DNA of 64,000 bases from Rhodoluna sp. KAS3 (GTDB taxonomy: Bacteria; Actinomycetota; Actinomycetes; Actinomycetales; Microbacteriaceae): assembly GCF_026000575.1 (NCBI RefSeq), contig NZ_AP026910.1, positions 434,001 to 498,000 on the forward strand, in the 5' to 3' direction. Made by a program: the position numbers and the translations under genes. Shown piece after piece: positions 17,491 through 30,570 of the stretch. Positions within the stretch are counted from its first letter, which is position 1. The number at the start of each line of letters is the position of its first letter. The notes below the pieces were generated by a model that was not told where the DNA came from, searched no databases, and saw only the letters and a program-made list of their open reading frames with translations.

Positions 17491-17494
17491 GTTT
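17462..17494 (+). terminator. Intrinsic terminator between the two rrn promoters
   Basis: An 8-bp perfect stem (AAAAGCCT at 17462-17469 with AGGCTTTT at 17475-17482), a 5-nt loop, then GTTTTTGTGTTT. It lies downstream of P1 and upstream of P2. Confidence 0.7.
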
Positions 17495-17535
17495 ATGATT
17501 GAAGACTTCCACTGAAAACAGTTGGCGTGTCAGAT

Positions 17536-17563
17536 TTGACAAGTTAGCAAAAGGTGGTAAGTT
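17536..17563 (+). promoter_or_regulatory. rrn promoter P2
   Basis: TTGACA at 17536-17541, a 16-nt spacer and TAAGTT at 17558-17563, with the start near 17570. This gives a 16S leader of about 240 nt containing boxA and hairpins. Confidence 0.65.
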
Positions 17564-17616
17564 AGACAAGTTGCCCTGGAGGCAAGTAGAGATACAAACT
17601 CCCAGGAGCATCCGAT

Positions 17617-17639
17617 CCTTGAGAACTCAACAGCGTGCA
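17617..17639 (+). promoter_or_regulatory. boxA and 5' arm of the 16S processing stem
   Basis: TTGAGAACT matches the actinobacterial boxA antitermination site and recurs before 23S at 19641. Bases 17625-17639 can form a 15-bp helix (one G-U pair) with 19496-19510 downstream of 16S, which would enclose pre-16S for RNase III cleavage. Confidence 0.7.
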
Positions 17640-17650
17640 CAATGTCGATA

Positions 17651-17764
17651 CCAAGAACCTCTTGGTTATCTAGCTTGCTAGATAAGCAGAGAAAATATTG
17701 GATTAGACAGATTGTCAGACAATCTATTTAGTCAGATCAAGCTAAAGGCCCCATTTTCCGGGGC
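17651..17764 (+). other. Hairpin-rich 16S leader
   Basis: Four hairpins stand in a row: CCAAG/CTTGG (17651-17665); an 8-bp stem TTATCTAG/CTAGATAA with a 4-nt loop (17666-17685); a 17-base palindrome AGATTGTC-A-GACAATCT (17709-17725); and GCCCC/GGGGC (17748-17764). They lie between boxA and 16S and are probably folding or processing elements. Confidence 0.5.
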
Positions 17765-17809
17765 TGAAGTAAAAATTTGGTGGTGAGCTTGCTCGTCACC
17801 TAAAAAACT

Positions 17810-19335
<1,526 letters not shown>

Positions 19336-19495
19336 AGCATCTCGAGAAACTTAGGTTTCTCATAGAGATCCTGATCTAGAACAAACGTTTCTAGCAGGGT
19401 AGCTCACGGGTGGAATATCGAATTGTAAGCAGCCGTAATCAGCTGCTCTAGTACGGTCCTTGTGACCTGGAACGAGTCCTGATGAAAACTACTTT

Positions 19496-19511
19496 TGCAC
19501 GCTGTTGGGTC
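19496..19511 (+). other. 3' arm of the 16S processing stem
   Basis: TGCACGCTGTTGGGT pairs with 17625-17639 upstream of 16S (15 bp, one G-U). Expected RNase III substrate. Confidence 0.65.
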
Positions 19512-19640
19512 CTGAAGGACCGGGTAACCGACCTTCAAGACCGATACATTTCTTCGGAAATGTGACGGACTGGACCACACAAGCTAGTGAACCACCGCTT
19601 ATGCGGCAGGCCTAGTCTCTGGAGTGGTACCGACCGTACT

Positions 19641-19667
19641 TTGAGAACTACATAGTGGACGCGAGCA
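19641..19667 (+). other. boxA and 5' arm of the 23S processing stem
   Basis: TTGAGAACT repeats the boxA found before 16S. Bases 19645-19667 pair over 23 bp, with two G-U pairs, with 22828-22850 downstream of 23S. Confidence 0.75.
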
Positions 19668-19719
19668 TCTTAAAAATAAGATTTAACGATCTCTGAATTA
19701 TGTTCAGTGATCTCTTTGA

Positions 19720-22818
<3,099 letters not shown>

Positions 22819-22827
22819 AACATTTTT

Positions 22828-22850
22828 TGCTTGCGTCCACTATGTGGTTC
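22828..22850 (+). other. 3' arm of the 23S processing stem
   Basis: Pairs with 19645-19667 over 23 bp, with two G-U pairs. It lies in the 23S-5S spacer, which otherwise holds only a short hairpin (ACACA CTTTCG TGTGT near 22871-22886). Confidence 0.75.
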
Positions 22851-22907
22851 CCGAAGTATGGGAGCCAAAACACACTTTCGTGTGTCGAAGAAACCTATTT
22901 CAATAGT

Positions 22908-23026
22908 GTTTCGGCGGCCATAGCGGAGGGGAAACGCCTGGTTACATTCCGAACCCAGAAGCTAAGACCTCCAGCGCCGATGGTACTGCAAGGGTGACCT
23001 TGTGGGAGAGTAGGACACCGCCGGAC
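22908..23026 (+). rRNA. rrf: 5S ribosomal RNA
   Basis: About 119 nt from GTTTCGGCGGCCATAGCG to GACACCGCCGGAC. The terminal helix (GTTTCGGCGG with CCGCCGGAC), the conserved CATTCCGAACCC loop region and GGGAGAGTAGG are all visible. It ends about 10 bases before the operon terminator. Confidence 0.96.
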
Positions 23027-23036
23027 TTAATTTAAG

Positions 23037-23066
23037 AAAATGGCCACCTTTCGAGGTGGCCATTTT
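23037..23066 (+). terminator. rrn operon terminator
   Basis: A perfect 12-bp stem (AAAATGGCCACC with GGTGGCCATTTT) and 6-nt loop, ending in a T-run. Strong intrinsic terminator directly after 5S. Confidence 0.93.
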
Positions 23067-23103
23067 CGTTTAACATGCATATATCAATACTGAGGAGAGT
23101 CAT

Positions 23104-24261
23104 ATGAACGATCGCGAGTTCGGAAAGCGCCCTGAAAATGGTCGTCCGCGTCGTAGTGACAACAATGGTGAGCGTAGCTCGGGCACTGGAAATGGCCGTG
23201 GCGGCTATGACAAGCGCCAAGATGCACCTTCAGGTCGCGCTGAACGCACAAATGGCGGTGCCGAATCCCGTCCAGATTGGCAGAATCGTGTTGCACGCCC
23301 GTTCAACCCAGACAAGCCAAAGTCTCCTCCGATTCCTGATGAGATCACTGAAAAGGACCTTGAACTCGGGCTACGTGTTCAGTTGAAGACTCTCACACCA
23401 GAAAATGCTGAGAAAGTCGCACGTCACCTAGCTATGGTTGGCTTACTAATCGAGCAGGACCCTGATCTTGCGCACCGTCATGCCTTGGCTGCGGCTGAGC
23501 GTGCTGGTCGAATTGCTATGGTCCGCGAGGTTGTTGGCGTTACCGCCTACACCGTCGGTGACTATGCGCTTGGCCTTCGTGAGCTTTTGACTCACCGAAG
23601 AATTTCAGGTTCCAATGACCAGCTTCCAATCATTGTCGATTGCGAACGCGGTCTCGGTAGGCCTGAGCGTGCTCTTGAGGTTGGCAGGTCCGTTGATCGG
23701 AACAGCCTTCCGGTTAGCGTGCGGGTAAACCTAGCAATCGCACTCTCTGGTGCACGATTGGATCAGAATGAAAATGAACTCGCACTTGCTGAATTGCAGA
23801 TTCCTGAGCTAAATCCGGCGAAGGTCTTTGACTACTCACCGCCGTTGTTCAGGGCTTATGCTGACACGCTAGAGGTGCTTGGTCGACAAGATGAGGCTAA
23901 ACGCTGGTTTGATCTAGCAGGTAGGGCTGAATTGGCCCTTGCCGGTAACCCTGGTCCTGAGGACGAGGTTTTCGAGGTGCTTGAGGAGATTGAGATTCCA
24001 GTCCTATCCGAGCGCAAGCCATGGGAACCATCAAACGACAGTGATCGCCCGCGCAACTTTGAGCCTAGAAAACCGCGCCGCGACGATGAACGACAAACGC
24101 GCAGTTTCTCTCGTGATTCCGATCGTCAACCACGTAGCTTCGGACCTGATTCGGGCAGGAAGTCCGGTGGTTTCGGCTCCGGAAGTAATCGTGGTCAAGG
24201 GGATTCGCGAGGCAAGGGTGGTTTCGGCGGCGGGCGTCCGGGTGGTGCCCGTGGCCGCTAA
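23104..24261 (+). CDS. TPR-like protein with disordered R/G-rich ends
   Basis: A 385-residue protein. Residues 1-75 are low-complexity and rich in Arg, Gly, Asn, Ser and Asp; residues about 80-300 are helical and repeat-like (ALAAAERAGRIAMVREVVGVT, LVDCERGLGRPERALEVGR-type units), resembling a tetratricopeptide solenoid. The last 65 residues carry repeated RSF and RGG-like motifs (TRSFSRDSDRQPRSFG, ending GGRPGGARGR). The core matches the conserved actinobacterial protein between tyrS and the HAD phosphatase (Rv1691 in M. tuberculosis), of unknown role. The basic RGG-like tail suggests RNA binding, which is inference. GAGGAGAG precedes the ATG. The 3' end overlaps the HAD gene by 11 bases. 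Confidence 0.75.
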   Translation: MNDREFGKRPENGRPRRSDNNGERSSGTGNGRGGYDKRQDAPSGRAERTNGGAESRPDWQNRVARPFNPDKPKSPPIPDEITEKDLELGLRVQLKTLTPENAEKVARHLAMVGLLIEQDPDLAHRHALAAAERAGRIAMVREVVGVTAYTVGDYALGLRELLTHRRISGSNDQLPIIVDCERGLGRPERALEVGRSVDRNSLPVSVRVNLAIALSGARLDQNENELALAELQIPELNPAKVFDYSPPLFRAYADTLEVLGRQDEAKRWFDLAGRAELALAGNPGPEDEVFEVLEEIEIPVLSERKPWEPSNDSDRPRNFEPRKPRRDDERQTRSFSRDSDRQPRSFGPDSGRKSGGFGSGSNRGQGDSRGKGGFGGGRPGGARGR

Positions 24262-25234
24262 GATTTGGGGTCAATACGACGTAGTGTTGTCGGACCTTGA
24301 CGGTGTGGTTTTCGAGGGTACCCATGCTATTGCGGGGGCTCCGAGTTCTCTGCAGGCCATTGCTGATCTTGGAATTCCGGTCGGTTACGTCACGAACAAC
24401 TCATCTCGACGTCCTGAGGTGATCGCGGATCAGCTGGCAGGCTTTGGCATTACATGTTCACCCGATGACATCATTGGGTCAGGTAAAACAGCCGTCGAAT
24501 TGTTGGAAACTCTGATTGCACCAAAATCAAAGGTTTTGGTTGTCGGAGGCGAGGGTCTCCGCGCTCGTGTACTTGAGGGTGGTTTTGAATTAGTCGCGGA
24601 CTCTGATGCAGAGCCGGATGCCGTGGTTCAGGGTTTTGCCCCGGATGTCTCTTGGCGTCACCTTGCCGAAGCCGCTTTTGCAATTCAAAAGGGCGCAAAG
24701 TGGGTCGCCACCAACTCAGACTGGACGCTTCCTCAAGAAAAGGGATTGGCTCCAGGCAACGGAACCTTGGTTTCAGCTGTACACACTGCAGTTGGGCAGT
24801 TGCCATTGGTTGCCGGTAAGCCTGAGCCAGCCATTTACAACACTGCCGTGCGCCACTTCAATGCACAGCGACCAATTTTCATCGGTGACCGCATTGATAC
24901 TGACATTGTTGGTGCAAATCGTGCAGGCATTGAATCAGTCTTGGTTCTTACTGGGGTTAGCACTCGCAAAGAGGTCCTAGGGATCAACAAAGAGGGCCGA
25001 CCGACCTACATTGTCGGTTCCTTGACTGAGCTCTTGAGTGACTACGATTCCCCCAAAAAGACCAAGCGCGGTTTTGCTTGCCGTGATGCAGAGGTTGAGC
25101 TTTTGGGTAACAAGGTTTTGGTTACCCACGGTGATCCGAAGAGCTTGGGTGCCTTGCGCGCCGCTTGCTCAGTGATTTACTCCTCCGAGGTTCCTATCTA
25201 TGGGCTGGATGTTGAGCCTGCGCTTTACGAATAG
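24251..25234 (+). CDS. HAD-IIA family phosphatase (glycerol-3-phosphate phosphatase-like)
   Basis: A 327-residue HAD hydrolase of subclass IIA. Seen: nucleophile motif DLDGVVFEGT (about 13-22), motif II VTNNSSRRP, and the metal-binding motif IGDRIDTDIVGANRAG. The orthologue in M. tuberculosis (Rv1692), in the same gene order, is reported as a glycerol-3-phosphate phosphatase; substrate here is inferred. A C-terminal extension of about 60 residues after the HAD core (GFACRDAEVELLGNKV onward) resembles the extra domain of that protein. The start is one of three in-frame GTG codons at 24242-24251, overlapping the upstream gene; the long upstream open frame is a shadow. Confidence 0.82.
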   Translation: MAAKIWGQYDVVLSDLDGVVFEGTHAIAGAPSSLQAIADLGIPVGYVTNNSSRRPEVIADQLAGFGITCSPDDIIGSGKTAVELLETLIAPKSKVLVVGGEGLRARVLEGGFELVADSDAEPDAVVQGFAPDVSWRHLAEAAFAIQKGAKWVATNSDWTLPQEKGLAPGNGTLVSAVHTAVGQLPLVAGKPEPAIYNTAVRHFNAQRPIFIGDRIDTDIVGANRAGIESVLVLTGVSTRKEVLGINKEGRPTYIVGSLTELLSDYDSPKKTKRGFACRDAEVELLGNKVLVTHGDPKSLGALRAACSVIYSSEVPIYGLDVEPALYE

Positions 25235-25237
25235 GCT
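25232..25237 (+). promoter_or_regulatory. -10 element of leaderless promoter; overlaps HAD stop codon
   Basis: TAGGCT, whose first three bases are the TAG stop of the HAD gene, lies exactly 6 nt before the ATG of the next small gene. This would make a leaderless mRNA for the small protein-tlyA-nadK-recN operon. Confidence 0.6.
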
Positions 25238-25243
25238 TAGGGT

Positions 25244-25390
25244 ATGTCTGAAGATTTAGTTTCACAGGTTTCCGAGCAGGTTAGTCAAATAAGAGATTTG
25301 CCGCTTGAAGAGCAGCCGGCCGGATTTTCTGCTTTGCGGGATCTCCTTGAGAACGAACTGAATTCTGCTTCGAAATCAGCGGCCAACTAG
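25244..25390 (+). CDS. Small conserved actinobacterial protein upstream of tlyA
   Basis: A 48-residue acidic protein reading from ATG through the central motif DLPLEEQPAGFSALRDLL to the TAG that overlaps the tlyA GTG by one base. It has a Rv1693-like size and place, between the HAD phosphatase and tlyA. The function is unknown; the composition suggests one or two helices and no membrane segment. A -10 element 6 nt before the ATG and coupling to tlyA support it as a real gene. Confidence 0.75.
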   Translation: MSEDLVSQVSEQVSQIRDLPLEEQPAGFSALRDLLENELNSASKSAAN

Positions 25391-26199
25391 TGCGAATCGA
25401 CGTAACTCTCGTTGAACGCGGCTTGGCTCGATCACGTAACCAGGCAGCAACGCTAGTCGAGTCAAGCCGTGTCTTGATTAATGGAAAAGCGGCCAGGAAA
25501 GCCTCTCAGGCCGTTCTTGAAACTGACAAAATTTTGGTTCTAGAGGCAGTGGACTATGTCAGTAGAGCGGGTCACAAATTAGCTAATGCCTTGGATAAAT
25601 TTGCTTATCTTGACCTAGTCGGCAAGACGGCCTTGGATGTTGGAGCATCGACCGGGGGGTTCACTGATGTCTTACTCCGGCGGGGCGCAGCATTGGTTTA
25701 TGCGATTGACGTTGGGCACGATCAAATGGTCCCAGAACTGGCAGAGAATCCGAGAGTCATCAGTATCGAGGGGTTCAATGCCCGTGAACTATCAACGTCA
25801 GAGCTGGCTCTGCGTGCGGGTAAGGCAAATTCAGAAATCTCGATCGACGTGGTGGTCGGAGACCTGTCGTTTATTTCACTCACTTTGGTACTGAAACAAA
25901 TCTCAGATACAGCCCCGGAGGCTGAAATGGTCTTGCTGATCAAACCTCAGTTTGAAGTCGGTAAGCAATCTCTCAGCGCACATGGTTTGGTCACCGATCA
26001 CCGTCTGCGTGCCGGCGCCATTAAACAGGTAGTTGACGAGGCGCACTCGCTTGGTCTAGGTATCCGAGGCCTAGAAAAGTCTGAACTTCCAGGCACGCAC
26101 GGGAATGTCGAATACCTCCTGTGGATTAGTTCAAAAGAGCCGGTAAATCGGTCAAAATGGACAGAACGAATTGAAACCATCGCTAGGGAGAACAAATGA
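25390..26199 (+). CDS. tlyA: 16S/23S rRNA 2'-O-methyltransferase TlyA (hemolysin family)
   Basis: A 269-residue protein with an N-terminal S4 RNA-binding domain (about 1-62, MRIDVTLVERGLARSRNQA) and an FtsJ-like methyltransferase domain whose SAM loop reads DVGASTGGFTDVLL (about 78-91). TlyA methylates cytidines in 16S, and in long forms also 23S, rRNA; loss gives capreomycin resistance in mycobacteria. The GTG start overlaps the upstream stop by one base. The stop overlaps nadK by 4 bases. Confidence 0.93.
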   Translation: MRIDVTLVERGLARSRNQAATLVESSRVLINGKAARKASQAVLETDKILVLEAVDYVSRAGHKLANALDKFAYLDLVGKTALDVGASTGGFTDVLLRRGAALVYAIDVGHDQMVPELAENPRVISIEGFNARELSTSELALRAGKANSEISIDVVVGDLSFISLTLVLKQISDTAPEAEMVLLIKPQFEVGKQSLSAHGLVTDHRLRAGAIKQVVDEAHSLGLGIRGLEKSELPGTHGNVEYLLWISSKEPVNRSKWTERIETIARENK

Positions 26200-27131
26200 C
26201 GGCACGTCGACATGTTCTAGTGGTGTCGCACACGCGCCGCGATGAGGCAATCTCCGCTGCTCGCGAGACGGTTCAGCAACTGATTGCCGCCGGCATTACC
26301 CCGGTAATGACCGAACAGGAATTTGTTGATTTCCAAAAGCACTCTCCCGAGTCTGGTCTTCTAGATCAAATTCTGAAGCTGGGAGTCGATGTTGACGCCA
26401 GCGAGTTAGAGCTCGCTATGGTACTCGGCGGCGACGGCACAATTCTGAAGGCCGCCGAAATTGTTCGCGAAGACGCCGTCCCATTGATGGGTATCAATCT
26501 TGGGCACGTCGGGTTTTTAGCCGAGAGTGAGCGCGACGGCTTGTCAGAAGCCGTCGATCGCGTGGCAAAACGAGATTACCTAATCAAAGAGCGCCTGACC
26601 CTAGATGTTCGAGTCTTTGTTGATGGTGTTGAGGTTTATAGGACTTGGGCGTTGAACGAGGCGACCATTGAGAAGAGCGCTCGAGAGCGAATGCTCGAAG
26701 TGGTGGTTGAGGTTGAGCAGCATCCTCTTTCAAGTTTTGGGTGCGATGGCATAGTTATCTCCACCCCGACCGGTTCGACCGCATACGCATTTTCGGCAGG
26801 TGGGCCAATTGTTTGGCCATCGGTTGAGGCTCTGCTGGTGGTTCCACTTAGCGCTCATGCGCTCTTTGCGCGACCGTTGGTAGTTAAGCCGGACGCACTT
26901 GTCGCTGTGGAGGTCTTGCAGCGCAGCGCTGGGCACGGAGTTCTTTGGTGCGATGGTCGTCGTACGTGGGAACTTCCTCCAGGCGCACGAGTTGAGGTTT
27001 TGAAATCTTCAAAGCCAGTCAGGTTGGCACGACTTCATCAAAGCAGTTTTACAGACCGATTGGTTAACAAGTTCTCGCTTCCGGTAGCAGGTTGGCGCGG
27101 CGTTGATGAAGTTTCGAGTTCTAAGAGCTAA
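26196..27131 (+). CDS. nadK: NAD kinase
   Basis: Phosphorylates NAD to NADP in the cytoplasm. The 311-residue protein has the GGDGT motif in MVLGGDGTILKAAE (about 77-90), INLGHVGFLAE, the NEATIEKS catalytic region, and the STPTGSTAYAFSAGGP glycine-rich loop. The ATG overlaps the tlyA stop by 4 bases (ATGA). It sits in the typical tlyA-nadK-recN actinobacterial order. Confidence 0.97.
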   Translation: MTARRHVLVVSHTRRDEAISAARETVQQLIAAGITPVMTEQEFVDFQKHSPESGLLDQILKLGVDVDASELELAMVLGGDGTILKAAEIVREDAVPLMGINLGHVGFLAESERDGLSEAVDRVAKRDYLIKERLTLDVRVFVDGVEVYRTWALNEATIEKSARERMLEVVVEVEQHPLSSFGCDGIVISTPTGSTAYAFSAGGPIVWPSVEALLVVPLSAHALFARPLVVKPDALVAVEVLQRSAGHGVLWCDGRRTWELPPGARVEVLKSSKPVRLARLHQSSFTDRLVNKFSLPVAGWRGVDEVSSSKS

Positions 27132-27134
27132 ATC

Positions 27135-28823
27135 GTGATTGAAGAAATCTACATTCGTGACCTGGGTGTCATTGAAGAAGCCCGACTTGGGTTCGGCCCT
27201 GGGCTGACCGTCCTAACCGGAGAAACTGGCGCCGGAAAAACTATGGTCCTCACCGCTCTGGGATTACTACTGGGTGAAAGATCGGACTCTTCCAGTGTCC
27301 GAAAGGGAGAGCAGCAGGCGATTGTTGAAGGTAGATGGCTCCTTAGTGACCCGGGGGCCGTTACTGAAAGATTGGCTGCCGCTGGAATCGATCTAGATTC
27401 TGACGAATTGATCCTCAATCGTTCTGTTTCGTCGGAGGGAAGAGGGCGAGCATCGGCTTCGGGCCGTGCCGCACCGGTGAGTTTGCTTAGCGAGCTGGGT
27501 GAACAGCTCGTAGTTGTGCACGGTCAATCAGATCAAATTCGACTCAAGTCTGCCGTCGCCCAGCGCGAAGCCCTCGACCAATATGCCGGCCCCGACCTTG
27601 CCAGCTTGGCTGAACGTTACACAGTTCATTACCGACGGTGGCGAACTTTGGAGTCCGAACTCGTCGGTCTTGAGCAAAACTTGACGGTACGAGAAACCGA
27701 AGTTAAGCAACTTACCGAGATGCTCGCCGATCTTGAGCAGGCGGCGCTTCAGCCCGGCGAAGAGACGATGCTGGCGGAAACTGCAAACCGCTTAACCTTT
27801 AGCGAAGAATTAAGGCTCGCTGCAGCAGAGGCGCACTCGGCGATATCTGCAGACGGCCATGGCGATGACGTAGATGCCATTGGTTTACTTGGCAAAGCTA
27901 GGAAAGCCCTTGAACAGGTAGCCCACCATGACCCTCAATTTTCAGAGTTCGCCGAGCAGCTGAAAAACCTGGGCTACCAACTTAATGACCTAGCTGCGGG
28001 GCTATCCGGCTATCTCGCCGATTTAGAAGGTGATTCAGCGGAGAACCTCGAGATGGTGCAATCCCGCCGGGCCTTGATTGCTAACCTTTGCCGAAAATAC
28101 AGTTGCACTTTTGAAGAATTGCTTCAACTTGAGAAATCAGGCGTTACCCGTTTGCTGGAATTGGAGGCCGGTTCATCCAGTGTTGAGGAGCTAGCCAACG
28201 CCATTGCAGATGAATTCGGCCGGGTTGAAACTCTGGCAGCAGAAATAACTGACATTCGAACCGCTGCAGCCGAGCGCCTGGCCGAGCAAGTGACCCTTGA
28301 GTTGGAAACTTTGGCAATGCCAGGATCGTCGTTGGTGGTCCAGGTGCAACCGGCCGAGTATGGCCCTTACGGTAAGGATTCAGTTGCAATTCTCTTGAGT
28401 TCCTATGCTGGCGCCGATCCTCGGCCTCTCGGTAAAGGGGCCAGCGGCGGCGAGTTGTCAAGAATTATGTTGGCTATCGAAGTCGTTCTGGCTAAGACTG
28501 AATCGGCTCCAACATTCATCTTCGATGAGGTTGATGCTGGTGTCGGTGGCGCAGCGGCAATCGAGGTTGGGCGGCGGCTGTCGGCTCTGGCAAACCGCGC
28601 TCAGGTCATTGTGGTCACCCACCTTGCTCAGGTGGCAGCCTTCGCTGACACCCACCTGAAGGTCTCAAAGACCAGCACCGATAGCTACACGGCAAGTGAC
28701 GTGGTTGCCCTGCAGGGTGAAAGTAGAGTTAGCGAACTTGCCAGGATGCTTTCGGGTTTGAGTGAGTCGGAGTCGGCACGTCAACATGCACAAGAGCTTG
28801 TCGAACTAGCCAAAAAATCTTAA
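27135..28823 (+). CDS. recN: DNA repair protein RecN
   Basis: An SMC-like ATPase of 562 residues that acts in double-strand break repair. The Walker A motif GETGAGKT is near residue 31, the coiled-coil arms span about 150-360, and the ABC signature GGELSRIML and Walker B TFIFDEVDAGVGG stand in the C-terminal third. The start is GTG 3 bases after the nadK stop. No LexA-type box is visible before it, consistent with it being transcribed from upstream. Confidence 0.96.
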   Translation: MIEEIYIRDLGVIEEARLGFGPGLTVLTGETGAGKTMVLTALGLLLGERSDSSSVRKGEQQAIVEGRWLLSDPGAVTERLAAAGIDLDSDELILNRSVSSEGRGRASASGRAAPVSLLSELGEQLVVVHGQSDQIRLKSAVAQREALDQYAGPDLASLAERYTVHYRRWRTLESELVGLEQNLTVRETEVKQLTEMLADLEQAALQPGEETMLAETANRLTFSEELRLAAAEAHSAISADGHGDDVDAIGLLGKARKALEQVAHHDPQFSEFAEQLKNLGYQLNDLAAGLSGYLADLEGDSAENLEMVQSRRALIANLCRKYSCTFEELLQLEKSGVTRLLELEAGSSSVEELANAIADEFGRVETLAAEITDIRTAAAERLAEQVTLELETLAMPGSSLVVQVQPAEYGPYGKDSVAILLSSYAGADPRPLGKGASGGELSRIMLAIEVVLAKTESAPTFIFDEVDAGVGGAAAIEVGRRLSALANRAQVIVVTHLAQVAAFADTHLKVSKTSTDSYTASDVVALQGESRVSELARMLSGLSESESARQHAQELVELAKKS

Positions 28824-28873
28824 ATAACTCTGTTCAGGTAAGTCTGGGCGTGTTTTTTGAACCCGCAATTTGG

Positions 28874-28879
28874 TAGGCT
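28874..28879 (+). promoter_or_regulatory. -10 element of the pyrG promoter
   Basis: TAGGCT lies 8 nt before the ATG at 28888. No ribosome binding site lies between, which fits a leaderless or nearly leaderless pyrG mRNA. A TTG further upstream (28870) would lie before the predicted transcript start. Confidence 0.55.
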
Positions 28880-28887
28880 GGTATTCC

Positions 28888-30570
28888 ATGGTAGAAGCTA
28901 TGGATTCCGGTATTACACGTCACATTTTCGTCACCGGAGGTGTTGCATCTTCACTCGGTAAAGGCCTAACCGCCTCGAGTCTAGGCAACCTGCTTCGTGC
29001 CCGCGGCCTTAAGGTCGTAATGCAAAAGCTGGATCCATACCTAAATGTTGATCCAGGTACCATGAACCCTTTTCAGCACGGTGAAGTTTTCGTCACCGAT
29101 GACGGCGCTGAAACCGATCTAGACATCGGTCACTATGAGCGCTTCCTAGACATCAACCTTGGTCAATCTGCCAACGTCACCACCGGCCAAATCTACTCAA
29201 CTGTGATTGCGCGAGAGCGCCGCGGCGAGTACCTCGGTGATACCGTTCAGGTAATTCCGCACATCACCGACGAGATTAAGCGCCGCATGCGCCTTCAGGC
29301 TCACGATGTGCCAGCGCCGGATGTGATCATCACCGAAATCGGTGGAACCGTGGGCGACATTGAATCTCACCCATTTATCGAGGCTGCGCGACAGATTCGC
29401 CACGATGTCGGCCGAGACAACGTCTTTTACGTTCACGTTTCTTTGGTGCCTTACTTGGCAGCATCCGGCGAACTAAAGACCAAGCCGACTCAGCACTCTG
29501 TTGCCACGCTCAGGTCTATTGGAATTCAGCCAGACGCAGTTGTTTGTCGTTCCGACCGCCCGCTACCGGCGTCAATCAAGAACAAAATTGCGCTGATGTG
29601 CGACATCGATGTTCAGGCAGTGGTCAACGCCGCCGACGCGTCGAGCATCTACGACGTGCCGACCGTCATCAACGACGAGGGGCTGGACAGCTACATCATT
29701 GAGCGCCTTGGCCTACAGGGCAAAGCCGGAGATGTGGATTGGAGTCGCTGGCAGGGCGTTCTGGACGCAGTTCACCACCCGCAGCACGAAGTTAACATCG
29801 GTTTGGTGGGCAAGTACATTGATCTTCCTGATGCCTACCTATCAGTGACCGAGGCCCTGCGTGCCGGTGGTTTTGCCAACATGGCAAAGGTCAACATCAA
29901 ATGGATTGCATCAGACTCATGCGAGACCGAAGAGGGCGCCAAGGCTGCGCTCTCAAGCCTCGACGCTATCTGTGTCCCTGGTGGATTTGGTGTTCGAGGT
30001 ATTGAGGGCAAGCTAGGTGCTTTGAAGTTTGCTCGTGAAAACCAAATTCCGACCCTAGGTCTGTGTTTGGGGCTCCAGTGCATGGTTATCGAATATGCAC
30101 GCAATGTGGTTGGGCTCGAAGGAGCATCATCTACAGAGTTTGATCCAGAAGCAAAGTATCCAGTTATCGCAACGATGGCTGAGCAGGTAGACATTCTTGC
30201 CTCAGGTGATCTTGGTGGCACAATGCGCTTGGGTCTTTACACCGCAAAGCTGAAGCCTGGCTCGATTGTCGCAGAGGTTTACGGCGCCGATTCAGTTGAA
30301 GAACGTCACCGCCACCGCTACGAGGTAAACAATCACTACCGCCCTCAAATCTCTGAGGCTGGCCTAGTGTTCTCAGGCACTTCACCTGACGACAACCTCG
30401 TAGAGTTCGTGGAGTTGCCGCGCGAAGTTCACCCGTACTACGTTGCAACACAGGCGCACCCAGAATTCCGATCACGTCCTACTAATGCTCACCCGCTATT
30501 CAAGGGTCTGGTGCTTGCAGCAATTGCCCGCAAGGAGTCAAACCAGCTCTTTGAGGTAAACGATGCCTAA
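28888..30570 (+). CDS. pyrG: CTP synthase
   Basis: Makes CTP from UTP with glutamine. The 560-residue protein has the amidoligase domain (about 1-270, [20 protein letters not shown] at the start; metal site [16 protein letters not shown]) and a C-terminal class I glutaminase domain with the nucleophile Cys in [12 protein letters not shown] and the HPEF motif in [11 protein letters not shown]. The start at 28888 is chosen over an upstream TTG because of the -10 position. The end overlaps the NUDIX gene by 8 bases. Confidence 0.97.
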   Translation: MVEAMDSGITRHIFVTGGVASSLGKGLTASSLGNLLRARGLKVVMQKLDPYLNVDPGTMNPFQHGEVFVTDDGAETDLDIGHYERFLDINLGQSANVTTGQIYSTVIARERRGEYLGDTVQVIPHITDEIKRRMRLQAHDVPAPDVIITEIGGTVGDIESHPFIEAARQIRHDVGRDNVFYVHVSLVPYLAASGELKTKPTQHSVATLRSIGIQPDAVVCRSDRPLPASIKNKIALMCDIDVQAVVNAADASSIYDVPTVINDEGLDSYIIERLGLQGKAGDVDWSRWQGVLDAVHHPQHEVNIGLVGKYIDLPDAYLSVTEALRAGGFANMAKVNIKWIASDSCETEEGAKAALSSLDAICVPGGFGVRGIEGKLGALKFARENQIPTLGLCLGLQCMVIEYARNVVGLEGASSTEFDPEAKYPVIATMAEQVDILASGDLGGTMRLGLYTAKLKPGSIVAEVYGADSVEERHRHRYEVNNHYRPQISEAGLVFSGTSPDDNLVEFVELPREVHPYYVATQAHPEFRSRPTNAHPLFKGLVLAAIARKESNQLFEVNDA

